Positions 37,010-48,570 of a stretch of DNA of 64,000 bases are shown here, piece by piece. The notes under the pieces were generated by a model that saw only the letters and a list, made by a program, of their open reading frames with translations, was not told where the DNA came from and searched no databases. The position numbers and the translations under genes are program-made. Origin of the DNA: Ptiloglossa arizonensis (Eukaryota; Arthropoda; Insecta; Hymenoptera; Colletidae); contig NC_135055.1 in NCBI RefSeq assembly GCF_051014685.1, positions 5,444,001 to 5,508,000 on the forward strand. The letters are read 5' to 3'. The stretch's first letter is position 1, and the number at the start of each line of letters is the position of its first letter.

Positions 37010-37960
37010 TTTTCCGCACTCGAATACTCGAACGTATTCTCGCAGATTCGAATGTATTTGGGTAAAGTGATTCGAATAGTCGACTGCTCGCGTACTGTTC
37101 GATTGCTGAACTGTATTCGGCGATTCGAATACTCGTTGAATACAATTCGAGTACTATTCGATTATTCGAGTGTTCACCGAATATAATTCGAGTACTATTC
37201 GGCGATTCGAATACTCGTCGAATACAATTTCAGTACTATTCGGCGATTCGAATACTCGTCGAATACAATTCCAGTACTATTCGGCGATTCGAATACTCGT
37301 CGAATACAATTCCAGTACTCTTCGGCGATTCAAATATTCGTAGAATACAATTCCAGTACTATTCGGCGATTCGAATACAATTCCAGTACTATTCGGCGAT
37401 TCGAATACAATTCGAGTACTATTCGGCGATTCGAATACTCGTTGAATGACAATTCGAGTACTATTCGATTATTCGAGTGTTCACCGAATATAATTCGAGT
37501 ACTGTTTAGCAGTTCGAACACCCGTCGAGTATACTTCGAATATTATTCAATGATTCAAATATTCAAGGAACGTGATTCGAATACTATTCGGTGATTCGAA
37601 TATTCAGGGAATGTAATTCGAGTACTATTCGGTGATTCGAATATTCACCGAATATAATTCGAGTACTGTTTAGCGGTTCGAACACCCGTCGAGTATACTT
37701 CGAATATTATTCGATGATTGAAATATTCAGGGAACGTGATTCGAATACTATTCGGTGATTCGAATATTCACCGAATATAATTCTAGTGCTGTTTTGTGAT
37801 TTGAATATTCGGTGAATATAATTCGAACACTCGATAGTTCAAATATAATAGAATGTTTTGCTTCGGTTACTCAAGTATTCGAATTATTACATTGGAATGC
37901 TCGAATATTCGAATAATGATATTCGTATATTCGGAGTATTTGAATATTGAATTATTCAAG
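37010..37960. repeat. TTCGAATA-rich array, ~41-bp unit in the best part
   Basis: GGCGATTCGAATACTCGTCG recurs at 37201, 37242 and 37283 (41-bp spacing), with the tail AATACAATT.CAGTACTATTC. Before and after, units vary: a longer block, AATATAATTCGAGTACT followed by TTCGAACACCCGTCGAGTAT, repeats at about 37480 and 37650. The array decays toward its right end. It shares its core with arrays at 10.4, 29.4 and 54.1 kb. Confidence 0.88.
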
Positions 37961-39268
37961 TAGTGCCGGTCTTAGCTGCGAACCAGCGTCTAAGAAATAA
38001 CAAGCTCACTTATGTTTACGATCGCGCGACGATTTAATAAACCTATGTAATTCTGTAAATGAGCTCACGGTTTACGCCTGTATAACGGTCGTCAGTGATT
38101 ATTTGTACACGAATAGATGATCAAAGTAAACGGAAGCACGTGGAATCTGGTTGCGATAATGTGTTTATATTTCGGTGCCCATAAATGTTTAATTAGATCG
38201 ATAGAAGATATCCTCGCTCGAAGGTGAAAATAATCGTTTACCTTGATGGAAGACTTTGACTTAGTTTAGTCGGAGAACGCAACGCGCAGAGAATTTTTCA
38301 TGACGGTAAATTTTTTCTATGGTGACGACGACAAGTAGAATTTCATAGGTAGAGCTGCTTGCAAGCGGCGCGCAGTGTTGCAACTGCACGAGTACTCAGA
38401 CACAAGACGGAAAGGATTAATCAATTATTTTTCTATATGCTGAGTCACACAAAGACGTAGATTCCTTTATTACATGTTACAGTATTATGTTAATTAGTTC
38501 GATAATAATTTATAGTGTATTAGAATTCTTAGCGAATGAATATGTGCAGCTGAACTAGATTTAAATGCTCAGCAACTATTTTCCTATCTAAATTTAAATT
38601 GGACGACGTATGTAAAGCCTCAAGTTAACAAATTGTATGAAAGTAGCCTAAGACTCTTACATGTTCCTATCGTTGAATCATCTTTGTAAGGACAAGCATC
38701 ACCTTTATGGAAAAAATGTTTTCTTGCTTGTCGAGCACAATGTATACGTTAATTAAAATTGATAAAGTAAGAGAAAAATTGTTACAAAATACAATATACC
38801 AAAAATACAATACATATGAAATGAGAAATAACTTTCGTTAAAGAGAGTCGAAAAAATAGATAATGAAGGAGAATCTATCAGAGAACAATATTTTCTTAAA
38901 AAATGCTGGTTCTCGTTTTCCAGTGCAAAAAGTAGATACAAGATTAGAAATATAACGTGGTCAGTCATTAAAAACTACACATTACGTGCCCAGTATCTCT
39001 GAACAGGTTAAACGACTTTCTGTATTAGACACTCGGCAGAAACATTCCTCCATTAAATACTCAACGTTCCTTTCATCCCTGTTCTGTACGATTTCCCGAA
39101 TTGTCCACAATCCTAATCCCTCAATTGTTTCGAAGAGGGATAATCTCACCCAGCGGTGGTGAAAATCTACCCGCACCAGACCGTGGGCGTGTAAACGAAG
39201 AAACAGGAAGTGGTATAATTCAGCCCTTTGACAGGTTATCGATGTCCATTTTACAGCCGCTGCATCGA
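37961..39268. other. AT-rich unassigned DNA
   Basis: No repeat or gene recognised. A 64-codon minus frame (38982-39176) has balanced composition but no motif. Confidence 0.5.
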
Positions 39269-39393
39269 ATGTCGAAATTTCGTTTCAGCTGCCAGGTGCC
39301 TAGTATAGTTCATAGGTGAACGATGCTCCTCGGTCGTCCCAAAAGCCAAGGTGACTCCATTGATTTCTTGCAATCATTCAAAACTTCTATCCA
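39269..39393. repeat. Left copy of a duplication flanking the 39.5-kb element
   Basis: TGTCGAAATTTCGTTTCAGCT, ATAGTTCATAGGTGAACGAT, CAAGGTGACTCC and CATTCAAAACTTCTAT align in order with 39796-39904. Both copies are diverged by substitutions and one roughly 12-base gap. Confidence 0.75.
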
Positions 39394-39506
39394 ACGAGTC
39401 TTTTCCCCTCAAATGAGCGATGCAACTGCACAATTTATAGTGTTTTCCCAAACACGACATTACGAAAAGTATACACAAGGTAGAAATATTCGTTCGAAGG
39501 CGTACG

Positions 39507-39793
39507 TACACGATGTCTCGTAATTACTGGTAAATCTGAACGCATTGCGATCCCTCGTCTAAAAATAAATTGAAAATGTAGAACAACAATTTTGCGCGGG
39601 AGGCTTCCTTTCCGAAATAACGAATATCGAAGATATTTGGGGCACGTACGAGTACCAAATAAAATTCAATTCGGTACGAGTGTGTGAGCGAAAGCTGCTT
39701 CTTTGAACGCTTTGTAATCGAAAGGAAGAATGTTCCAGTTGCCAAAGTCAACGGAGTTACGAGCGTGCCCCGAGAATTTTCAAAAATCTCAAC
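39507..39793. mobile_element. Second, degraded copy of the foldback element
   Basis: TGTCTCGTAATT, CCCTCGTCTAAAAATAAATTG, TCCTTTCCGAAATAACGAAT, TATTTGGGGCACGTACGAGT and GCGTGCCCCGAGAATTTTCA follow the order of the 31.6-kb copy. The outer part of the right arm is missing: similarity stops near 39793, where the flanking duplication begins. Confidence 0.7.
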
Positions 39794-39795
39794 GT

Positions 39796-39904
39796 GTGTC
39801 GAAATTTCACGTCTGCCATAGTTCAAAGGTGAGCTATACCTCTCTCGATAGCTCCACGATCAAGGTGACTCCGCTGGTCTTCTGCAGCCATTCAAAACTA
39901 TCTT
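39796..39904. repeat. Right copy of the duplication flanking the element
   Basis: See the left copy at 39269-39393. The offset is about 525 bp, and the foldback element sits between the two copies. The right copy runs into a T-rich tract (39902-39928). Confidence 0.75.
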
Positions 39905-40614
39905 TTTTTCTTTTTTTTTTTTTTTTATTTCTTTCTGTCCCCCTCCCCCTACCTTCCAACTTGCTCGGCTCTACGTGTCAGTGCCGTAACTCGTATGACG
40001 AAGGTAGATTGTGCAAGAAACGAACAACCTACCTACTTATCCGTCGTTTGCGCAACCGGACAGTTTCGAAAAGACGTTCCAGCGTGGAGCGTCTCTGGTG
40101 AACGCAGCATCTGCTGCGCGTGCAGTGAAAGACCAGGTGGAGGGGGTAGAGAGGCCCTCGCTTCCCCCACCACAGACTGGCCCGCGAGTAATTAAGCTGC
40201 TCGATTCCGAGACGTCGAAAACAGTGGCTCGAAATACATAGTACGCTTGGTTGCGCGCCCCTGAGGAGGGCCTTTCGAGGACCCAGGGGTCGATCCCTGT
40301 ATCCCGATGAAACGACTTTAATTACACCTGGCTACCTACGGGCTGGCCCCTTTGTCCGTGGTTCGTTTCCATGCGTTTACTTTGCACGTTGACGCATGCT
40401 GGACGGTCCCATTAGACGGTTAATGATGGAATTAAAGACGGCGTGTCTGGGCCCGACGCGGAATAATCACCACGGTGTCGAAGAATTCGTCGTCTTGGAA
40501 TTCTACGTTTCTGTGTGAACAAATTTCGAGACAGTGGTGTGTCTCTTATGGGAAGAAATAGGAGAGGAATATTGCCTCCTTTGTTAGGAGGAAATCTGTA
40601 CAGTGACGATAAAT
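39905..40614. other. Unassigned mixed DNA
   Basis: T-rich then C-rich at the start, moderately GC-rich after, with no recognisable gene, RNA or repeat. Confidence 0.5.
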
Positions 40615-41120
40615 GCAAGCCGTGTTGAAATTAAATTCATTCGGCTATACCTTCTTCAGGATTACGAATAAAATTGATGGAATATTTTAACAATAAATAT
40701 TTTTTTATTGAAATAATAGTATTAGTACAACACGAAGCGTATTAGTGCAAGTCGTGTTCTAATTAAATTTATTCGGCTATACCTTCTTCAGGATTACGAA
40801 TAAAATTGATGGAATATTTTAACAATAAATATTTTTTTATTGAAATAATAGTATTAGTACAACACGAAGCGTATTAGTGCAAGTCGTGTTCTAATTAAAT
40901 TTATTCGTCTATACTTTCTTCAGGATTACGAATAAAATTGATAGAATACTTTAATAATAAATACCTTTTTATTGAAATAATAGTATTAGTACAACACGAA
41001 GTGTATTAGTGCAAGCCGTGTTCTAATTAAATTTATTCGGCTATACCTTCTTCAGGATTACGAATAAAATTGATAGAATACTTTAACGATAAATATCTTC
41101 TTTTTGAAATAATAGTATTA
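40615..41120. repeat. 132-bp tandem repeat, four copies
   Basis: GCAAG(C/T)CGTGTT starts at 40615, 40747, 40879 and 41011 and GGATTACGAATAAAATTGAT recurs at the same 132-bp step. Units are AT-rich, 90% or more alike by eye, and carry ATAATAGTATTAGTACAACA. The last unit is truncated at its right end. Confidence 0.95.
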
Positions 41121-41728
41121 CTGTAAACAACAGGAGAAAAAATATAAATTAACAACAGATCGAGCATGACGATAATAATTGTAGTACAAAGTTAGATATT
41201 CAATGTATTCACGTTTTTATTAATGAGAAAAATTGTCTTGGGAAGAAATTGTTCGAATCAAAGGAGTAGGTATGGCAATTGGCTAATCAGACATTTCAAG
41301 ATTATCTTTTTCGACACTAGAAAGTTATGTTGGACAGAGAGCAACATGTCGAACCGGTTACCAGCGATTTTCGAAGTGTCAGTTCAGGGTGTTACATTTT
41401 GGTAATATAAATTCGTAGAGTTGATATCATTTGAAGGTTATATTACAGGTCGTTGACTTTGTCTCACGATCACCGTGTACAAAAATTGTGTAATCTCGTT
41501 TAAAAACCCATCCATGACCTTCGTGTCTAGAAAAAGAATGTCCTTGAAACAAAGTCATGTGCCCGTTATATTCAAACCAAATATTCTAACAAAATGATCC
41601 AGCCACGCGTATTTAATAGATACATTGTCATTTACTGTTACGAACAGGTAGCATGTATATTTCGAAAATTAATTTTATTATTTCGGCTCAATGTGTACTC
41701 TAGAACTAGACTTTTCAACAGTTGAAGA
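41121..41728. other. AT-rich unassigned DNA
   Basis: No gene or repeat recognised. Confidence 0.55.
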
Positions 41729-42140
41729 GTTCCATTCACCCTCTCCTATTGTAACTAACTACCCCCACCTTCATATTTCATAGTACCGTAATATAATACA
41801 TTAGTAAAATACAATTACCGATTGCTGAATTCACATACTGATTCCCGAAGAGAGCCACGTTCTCTCATAATCGAAACATCGTAAAAATAACCGATCCAAC
41901 ATTTATCCACGAAAAGTATACAGTTCCATTCACTCTCTGTGATTGTAACTACCTCCACTTTCATATTTCGTACTACTTTGATATACAACACATCAATAAA
42001 ATATAATTACTGATTGCTAAATTCACATAGTGATACCCAAAGACAGCTACGTTCTCTCACAATCGAAACGCCATCGACGAAGTAATCGATCCAACATTTG
42101 TCCAGAAAAAACAGACAGTTCCATTCACTCTCTGGGACCG
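41729..42140. repeat. Diverged ~185-204-bp tandem repeat, 2.2 copies
   Basis: GTTCCATTCAC(C/T)CTCT occurs at 41729, 41933 and 42118. TTTCATATTTC, ATTGCT(G/A)AATTCACATA and CGATCCAACATTT follow in order in the first two units. Confidence 0.85.
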
Positions 42141-42354
42141 TTTCACCGACTCTCATCGCGCGATTCACCCAGTCGCTTCCCCCTTCCTTGGTCCAGGAGC
42201 GTCCTAATCGCTCGCGACGTGGAAAAGACGGGAAACGCTCGCGTTTGTCCGTATCAGGAAGCTCCGCGTGCCATCGCGGCCGCGTGGACCGCAGCGGCGA
42301 TTCGCGAAGGTGTTCCGACTGTGTGGAAAAAACGACCCGGAGCGCAGGGACAAC

Positions 42355-42434
42355 GGAAGAAGGAGAAGAAGAAGGAGAAGAAGAAGCAGAAGAAGAAGAA
42401 GAAGAAGAAGGAGAAGAAGAAGAAGAAGAAGAAG
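42355..42434. repeat. (GAA)n microsatellite, interrupted
   Basis: Trinucleotide GAA/AGA repeat of about 80 bases with occasional GGA and GCA interruptions. It translates to poly-Glu, poly-Lys or poly-Arg, or poly-Leu and poly-Ser on the other strand. Confidence 0.96.
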
Positions 42435-42822
42435 CGATCTTAATCGCGGCGGCCGCGGACGTGATCCTAGGTCGTCGAAGGACTCGGAAGTCGAGGCGCG
42501 CGGTAACGCCGTCACGCTGAGCCGTGCAAGCCTCCGCTTGCTCCACTAGCGGCTGGGAAAAAGTGAAAGACACTACGAGAGGAGGATGCGAAAGAAAGAG
42601 ATCAAGGGGTGGGGGGAGCCCGCGGGACAGAGACGGAGGGGTGACAATCGCGACTCGGCCGACAGAGAGGGAACGAGGAAGAGGAGACGACGCGGGAGGG
42701 TGACGTCGTTGGAAAGGTGCGAAGGCGAGGGAGGACAGGAGGAAGCGAGCCAAACGGGGAGAGAGAGACGGGGTGCCTGTTGGAGCGAGTTAAAGAGAGA
42801 AGGCGCGCGAAACACGCGAGCG

Positions 42823-42825
<3 letters not shown>

Positions 42826-42885
<60 letters not shown>
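42826..42885. repeat. (GA)n microsatellite, ~60 bp
   Basis: Uninterrupted GA dinucleotide repeat. Confidence 0.97.
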
Positions 42886-42887
<2 letters not shown>

Positions 42888-43110
42888 TCACAGAAGGAAC
42901 GAGGAGATAGATGGCCGGGAGGAAGAGAAGGAGAGTCACTCGCTCGAGTTGTCGAGGCGATTGTGCCGATGTGCGTGGCAAAGTTTTGCGCCGGGCTCTC
43001 CCTGACCTAACCACTCCGCCTCTCTCGGCTCGGCTCGACTCGACTCGTCTCGAGCGCGCCACCGCGGCCTGACTGGTCAGCCGTTTCCTGGACGCCGTCT
43101 GGCAAATACC

Positions 43111-43645
43111 GAAATCCTTCCAGCTGTCTCACAATAGCCTAATTCCATCACCAAGGATCCCACCGTGCGAGAACTCTGAGTTAAGACGAGTCGTACAACC
43201 TTCGAGTCGATGCTTGTTAGCCTTTCCTGTAGTCTTGAGTCGAAGGGGATCAGACTAAGTTAAAAGCTCAGATGATAGTTTACAATAGTCTCGGCTTCGT
43301 ATTTCATCGCGCTTGAGTCATTCTCTAGGGTTCTTTTTTTAAAACCAACCTACACGTTATAAGCTTCTCGATCAAGAATCGAAAACCTTCCAGTTGCCTT
43401 ACAATAGCCTAATTCCATTTCTGAAGATTTCGTCGGGCGAGAATTCTGAGTTAAGACGAGTCGTACATCCTTGGAATCGGTGCTTGTTAACCTTCCCTGT
43501 AGTCTTGAGTCGAAGGGGATCAGATTAGCTTAAAAGCTTAGATGATAGTTAGAAGTGAGAAGCCTAGGTGATAGTCTATGATAATCTCGGCCTCGCACTT
43601 CATCGCTTTTGAGTCACTTTTTCGGGGTCTTTTAAAACCGACCTA
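43111..43645. repeat. 270-bp tandem duplication
   Basis: ACAATAGCCTAATTCCAT occurs at 43131 and 43401. Both copies continue CTGAGTTAAGACGAGTCGTAC, GTCTTGAGTCGAAGGGGATCA and TACACGTTATAAGCTTCTCG. The second copy has a short internal insertion near 43550. Confidence 0.9.
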
Positions 43646-44270
43646 CACGTTATAAGCTTCTCGATTGAGAATCAAAGTTCTTCGATGTTTTTAATAAGTC
43701 GCATCAGCACATTAATAGAGTTGAAGTATTGCAGAACGTATGGCTAAAAGAAGACATTGGATGTTACGCTGCGTGTGTTACACGTTATAAGCTCCTCGAT
43801 CAAGTATCGAAATCCTTCGAAGTCGTTAATAAGTCGCATCAGCATACCAGTGGAGTTTGTATACTCATAATTATTGCGGGATGTATGTTTGAAAAAAGAT
43901 ATTAAACAGTATGCTGCGTGCGTTACACGTTATAAGCTCCTCGATCAAGGATCGAAATCCTTCGAAGTCGTTAATAAGTCGCGTCAGCGCAACACTGGAG
44001 TTTAAGTATTGCGGGACGTATGATTAAAAGAAAATATTAAACGGTGTGCTGCATGAGTTACACGTTATGAGCTCCCCAATAGCGATGTTCCTAAAATCCT
44101 TGGAAATCTTCAATAGTTGTCTCTCGTCTAATGAACGCATCACACCGTACGTTGAAGGATGTAGATGATTATAGAAAGACATCGGAAGGTTTACTGAGCT
44201 ACACGTTATGAGCTCTTCAAGCCTTGAATAAATACTTCTCTTCGAATGAGTACACCCTACTTTAAGCGAC
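43640..44270. repeat. ~140-bp tandem array sharing the tail of the 270-bp unit
   Basis: ACACGTTAT(A/G)AGCT starts at 43644, 43780, 43925, 44060 and 44201, with spacing 136, 145, 135 and 141. Units carry CTCGATCAAG.ATCGAAATCC and AATAAGTCGC(A/G)TCAGC. The first motif is the same TACACGTTATAAGCT found at the end of each 270-bp unit, so the two arrays are derived from one another. Copies decay rightward. Confidence 0.88.
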
Positions 44271-47200
44271 ACAGACAGTTAAAGGAAAGCATCGGTGTAA
44301 GTACTACCTGGGCTGCATCTTCACCGCAATGAATCAAGGGATGTCAGCGTATTTACATGAGCACCTTGTTTTACGAGTCTCACATGAGAGTCGGACTCAC
44401 TCTTGCGCATATCTTCTTTCGATACCATCGTACAAAACTGAGACTTGTAAGAAGACCTTTAAAATCTCTGGAGTCTTTTGGTCCTTTGGAACGTCCTGGC
44501 AAGAGATCACAGATTAAACCCTTTTCGCTTAACGTTCACATCGCATTCTGATATTTCTCTCCATTTTTACAGTTCCACTCCTTTCGTTACATTTGATCCG
44601 TTTCAAACCACATCCATTCTCCCCGTTCGTTTTCATTTTCATCCACAACGTTACATTTCACGTTTCACATTACCCGTCGAATTTCCATCCCACATTTTTC
44701 TCAGTTTCCTTCCCTATTATTTATCCAACGACTTCGTTAAAAACGAAACAATTCTTAATCCTTAGATTTATGTATCGAGTTATACGTCGTGCAAACTCGA
44801 ATCGTTATATTATCCTCTGTCTGCGTGTTTACGTACCGCGTACACCTGGTATTTTGGCTGAATGTTCCAGAGGGGAGGGGGGCTCGGTCCCACAACCTCT
44901 GCAATAAATATTCTCCTTTCTCTCCCTCTCTGACGCTTTCGTTAGCTCGGGTTCCGCGAGTTTTAGGCCCAAGTGGGCATCCTCTGACGAAGATTGCAAC
45001 CTCGCTTCGGTACGTGTTCATTCCGCTCGGTTCCCGCCTCGCTCGAAACTCCCGCGAGAGCTCGCGCGGAGCAAGACGCAACGCGCAGCCTCTAGGTCGG
45101 CCGTTCACCCTGTCCCGACGATCCGCCCGAGACTCGTGCCCGGGAATGTTGAAACTCGATCGAATTTCGCCGTTCGCCGTTCGCCGCGTAGTCGCCGGGA
45201 AACTCGCTTCCGGGAAAAGCGGCCTAGGAAAAAGGAGCAATCGTTCATAGCGAACACGGCCGGAAGGCGACAGCTTTCAATCCCGACAGCATTGATTCAG
45301 AATTCTGCTGAATCCGTGTTAAGACTGGTCGTTTCGTCGTCATTTTTAATCAGTCGTTTCCCAGTAACCGGTGGAGGGGAATCGATCGAGGATGGGTCAT
45401 TAATGAGATGCGATCAGCCAGGATTCAAGGAGGAGTCGCCAGCGGACGAGAAACTTTCGCGGCTGACGGGTCGCTAAACGAATGCGGAGAGCCTGAATCA
45501 TCGCGGCTGAGAAACGCTCGTCATGGAACACCGCGGTCGGACGTTTCGTCGCGGTCTCTACTTCCTAATTAGAGTTTCGTTCGCGCCTCTGCGGCCCTGC
45601 TCATTGATACCTCGATCCCCAAGAGTCTAACAATAAGATAAATCATCGAACGACTACAAGCACTGGGTTCTTCTTGGGTAAACGATCATATTGATTAACA
45701 TGGTATCGGTATACGCGTTGAGATACTTTTTGGAAGGATCATTGGTCCCATTTGGATGAAGATGAGAACGAAATAATGACGAAGGGACACCTGGATCTCA
45801 CAATCAGAGGATCCAACTTGGTTGTAATGTGGAAGATGGATGTGCGTGACGAGATAACTTTCGGCAGAGTCGTTGGTTCTCGAGATGAGAAAGAAAATAA
45901 CAGAGGGAATTGACGAGTCCGTGAGTTGAATATTTTCATAAATGCAACTTTAATTGTATTCCTTTGCAGGTGAATTATTCGCCATTTCACGAAAAGAGGT
46001 ATCGAGAATGGTGTTGGAGATATAAATATTTCAAGAGAGACTTTATGCGAAAGTTATAGGGAAACGGCTCGGGGAATTGTATTTATTTATTTTTCAATGT
46101 AACATCTTTATGGCGTAAACTTTGTAGCGTTGTACGTATAAGGTAAACAGTCGTTTGCCGGGAGAAATAAATTGCAGGAATATGAAGTGTGCAGTGGAGG
46201 CTAGCTATACCTGGATTGCTGTTTCTAAACCTAACCTCGAATGATCGTTAGTGGCGGAACATTTGAATATTCGTAATGTATACGTCTTTGAAATATCTCG
46301 GGAAATATTTGTTTTTCAACAGAATTGTGAAAAGTGTTAATTTGTTGTGTTTGTGAAAAAAGTGAGGCTTACAAAAAGACCAATTTTTCATTCCGTTACT
46401 GTCTTCTATCCTAAACGGAACCGTATGTGCAATCTGTCCCAGTTGCGTAAAGTTACCTGTATACAGGGTGTACCTTAAAATTTGGACGAAACGAGTTAAC
46501 ATATACTTGACCTCGTTCGTGACCGTGAGTCAGGTACTTTTGCGTTCCACTAACTCCTTCGGCAAATTCAGACGGAACAACTAATTTTATTTACAAATAA
46601 TGAGGGGCCTATCGTGCGTGACCTCGATGACTAGCTATAGACACTATTTTGTAGTACGGGATGAATCACACTTCGAGTTTATATACAGCCACATCTACAA
46701 TCGCTCTCGACATTTCTCGTAAAAGTGCCTCGGGAGCAAAATCGAATAATCTGACACAAAATTCAACTCATTAATTCCAGGAATTAATTACTCTTACTAA
46801 AGACTTTATCGAACGCGTCAGAGGCTAGATACACGATTCGTCACGGTTTCTACTTCCTACTTCGCGATCTCTCTTGTCGAAAGATTCCCATTACATTTAT
46901 CTCTCTTGCTCTATTTATCTCAATTGCTATCTCTATTACTTGCACGAAGACAACAATATATATAAACTTTAATCTTCGTTAAAAGATGAGGTGGAATAGA
47001 CGTACAGAGTGTGGAAGATAGATGTCTATCACTTGAATCCGAAGTAATAGCTCTCACTTGAAATCGGAGTACAGATACTGTAGGGATTCTAGTTGCACAA
47101 CGAGTTCAGATAATAATTATGTATATTACAACGAGACTAATCCGTAATTATGTTCAACTAAAATCAGTCTTCAACTCTCTAATTTGTGAGTCTCCCTAAA

Positions 47201-48570
47201 AAAAAACTCGTTCGATCTCCCGATAGAAAAATAACGTCATCCAATAGGAAATACCTTTGTAGCACTATGCGGGGCAATCTTCACCGTGTCAATCGTTCAT
47301 AATACGCAATTGCATATCCTTCGTATCGAATCCTCACTCGAATCCGTGGTAAAAATTCTCAATTGAAAGCGAGACACGCATCGTTCCAACAATCGTAACG
47401 AATCCTGTAAAATTGACAACCTGGTAAACTTGATCTCACGAACGACTTCGTCCAAAGGTTAGCACCTTTACATCAAGAGGTTCCCGATTCAATCGAAATC
47501 CACCAATACGAGTTCCTATTTAAGAGAGACTGACCCGCTCCGCGGTTAATCAGGGCCCGCTACTCTTTTTCAAGGTAAAAAAGCTCCTGACCGTGTGATA
47601 CCTTTCCCCCACCCCTGAGTACTACCGCCCCCGTGCCCCGCTATCCAGCGAGCAGAGCCCGTTTCTTGCGAATCGATTCAGCTGGATCAGTGACCTGACG
47701 CGGGGCACCGTGCCGTGTTCCATCGATACGGGCACACGAATTATCATCGGTACCTCTTTCCCCCACTCCTCGATCACGGTTCGGTCCGTCTCGCCTAGCT
47801 TCACGAACTTCACGTATCGTCGCCCGCGGGCCCGATAGGTCCCAGGCGTCGGGCGAGGGGACCGCGACAACGATTCACCAATTCGGGATTCCACGAGCCA
47901 AAGCGGCTCGAGGAGCTGGCGAATAAGTGACGATAAGTAGGTAGATGGGTAGGTAGGTAGGCAGAATGGATAGGTTGGCTGGCTGGTCGCTCGTTAGGCT
48001 AGGTGCGTTGACCCGCCTGGCGTGTTCACTGTTCAGCTAGAGACAGATAGGCAGAGAGCGAGTGAGCGAGGCGGGGGAGAGCGAACGAGACGGTGGGATC
48101 CGTCGTACAGCGATAGACAGAGAGAGGGCGAGGAGTCGCGAGGAGGGGGGAGGTTGCCAACACGTCAAGTCCGCGATCCTCCTTCCGCGGGCGATCGTTC
48201 GAGCCGAAAACCGAACAAAGAACGTTGAACCCCGGCCGCTTTCGGGCCCCGGCGTTCGCACGTTCGACCCAACTCTCCGGGGGATACGGTCATCGTGTCA
48301 CGATCGAGGCCACCGGTTCTCCCGGCGACCGGCACGCGTCTACTCGCTGGACGATCCGTTTCCTCGATGCGATTTATCGACGACGACGCGGTACCTTGGC
48401 CTTATCAGGGCCTGTTCGGCCAGCAGGAAGCAGCCTCTGCACCCGTTCGCTCGGTCTCTCTCTCTGGTGGCTCGCGGAGGAGTTTCGGGCCCGGTGTGTA
48501 GGCCAGGGGCGGGCTCCTCGCGGGCATATTGGTGTTCGTCGATGCCCCGTAAAGCCCACCGCTGACCAAC
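44271..48570. other. Unassigned DNA, AT-rich with two CpG-rich blocks
   Basis: 44860-45480 and 47540-48570 are CpG-rich, and the rest is AT-rich. GTATACAGGGTGTACC at 46459-46474 resembles a transposon end but no partner end was found. A copy of the AACCTAACCTCGAA repeat lies at 46195-46250. A GTAG-rich microsatellite lies at 47937-47971. Long overlapping frames in the GC blocks have no recognisable domains. Confidence 0.45.
46195..46255 (+). repeat. Copy of dispersed AACCTAACCTCAA repeat
   Basis: GCAGTGGAGGCTAGC, then TTGCTGTTTCTAAACCTAACCTCGAATGATCG, follows the same order as the copies at 4.0, 35.0 and 54.7 kb. Confidence 0.55.

Larger units (their letters stand above)
42141..43110. other. 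CpG-rich block with GAA and GA microsatellites
   Basis: Contains the GAA repeat (42355-42434), the GA repeat (42826-42885) and a GGCTC/GACTC pentamer run at 43024-43053. The 248-codon minus frame (42007-42753) and overlapping plus frames are open because of these repeats and the GC-rich context. No domain was seen. Confidence 0.5.

Noticed and set aside
40280..40310. tRNA T-loop-like GGGGTCGATCCCTGTATCC
   Set aside because: No A-box, acceptor stem or anticodon arm could be fitted upstream.
42007..43062. Frames with poly-Ser, poly-Leu or poly-Glu, up to 248 codons
   Set aside because: They are driven by the GAA and GA microsatellites, with no domain in the non-repetitive parts.
46459..46500. 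Transposon end GTATACAGGGTGTACC
   Set aside because: No matching inverted end was found within several hundred bases, so an element cannot be delimited.
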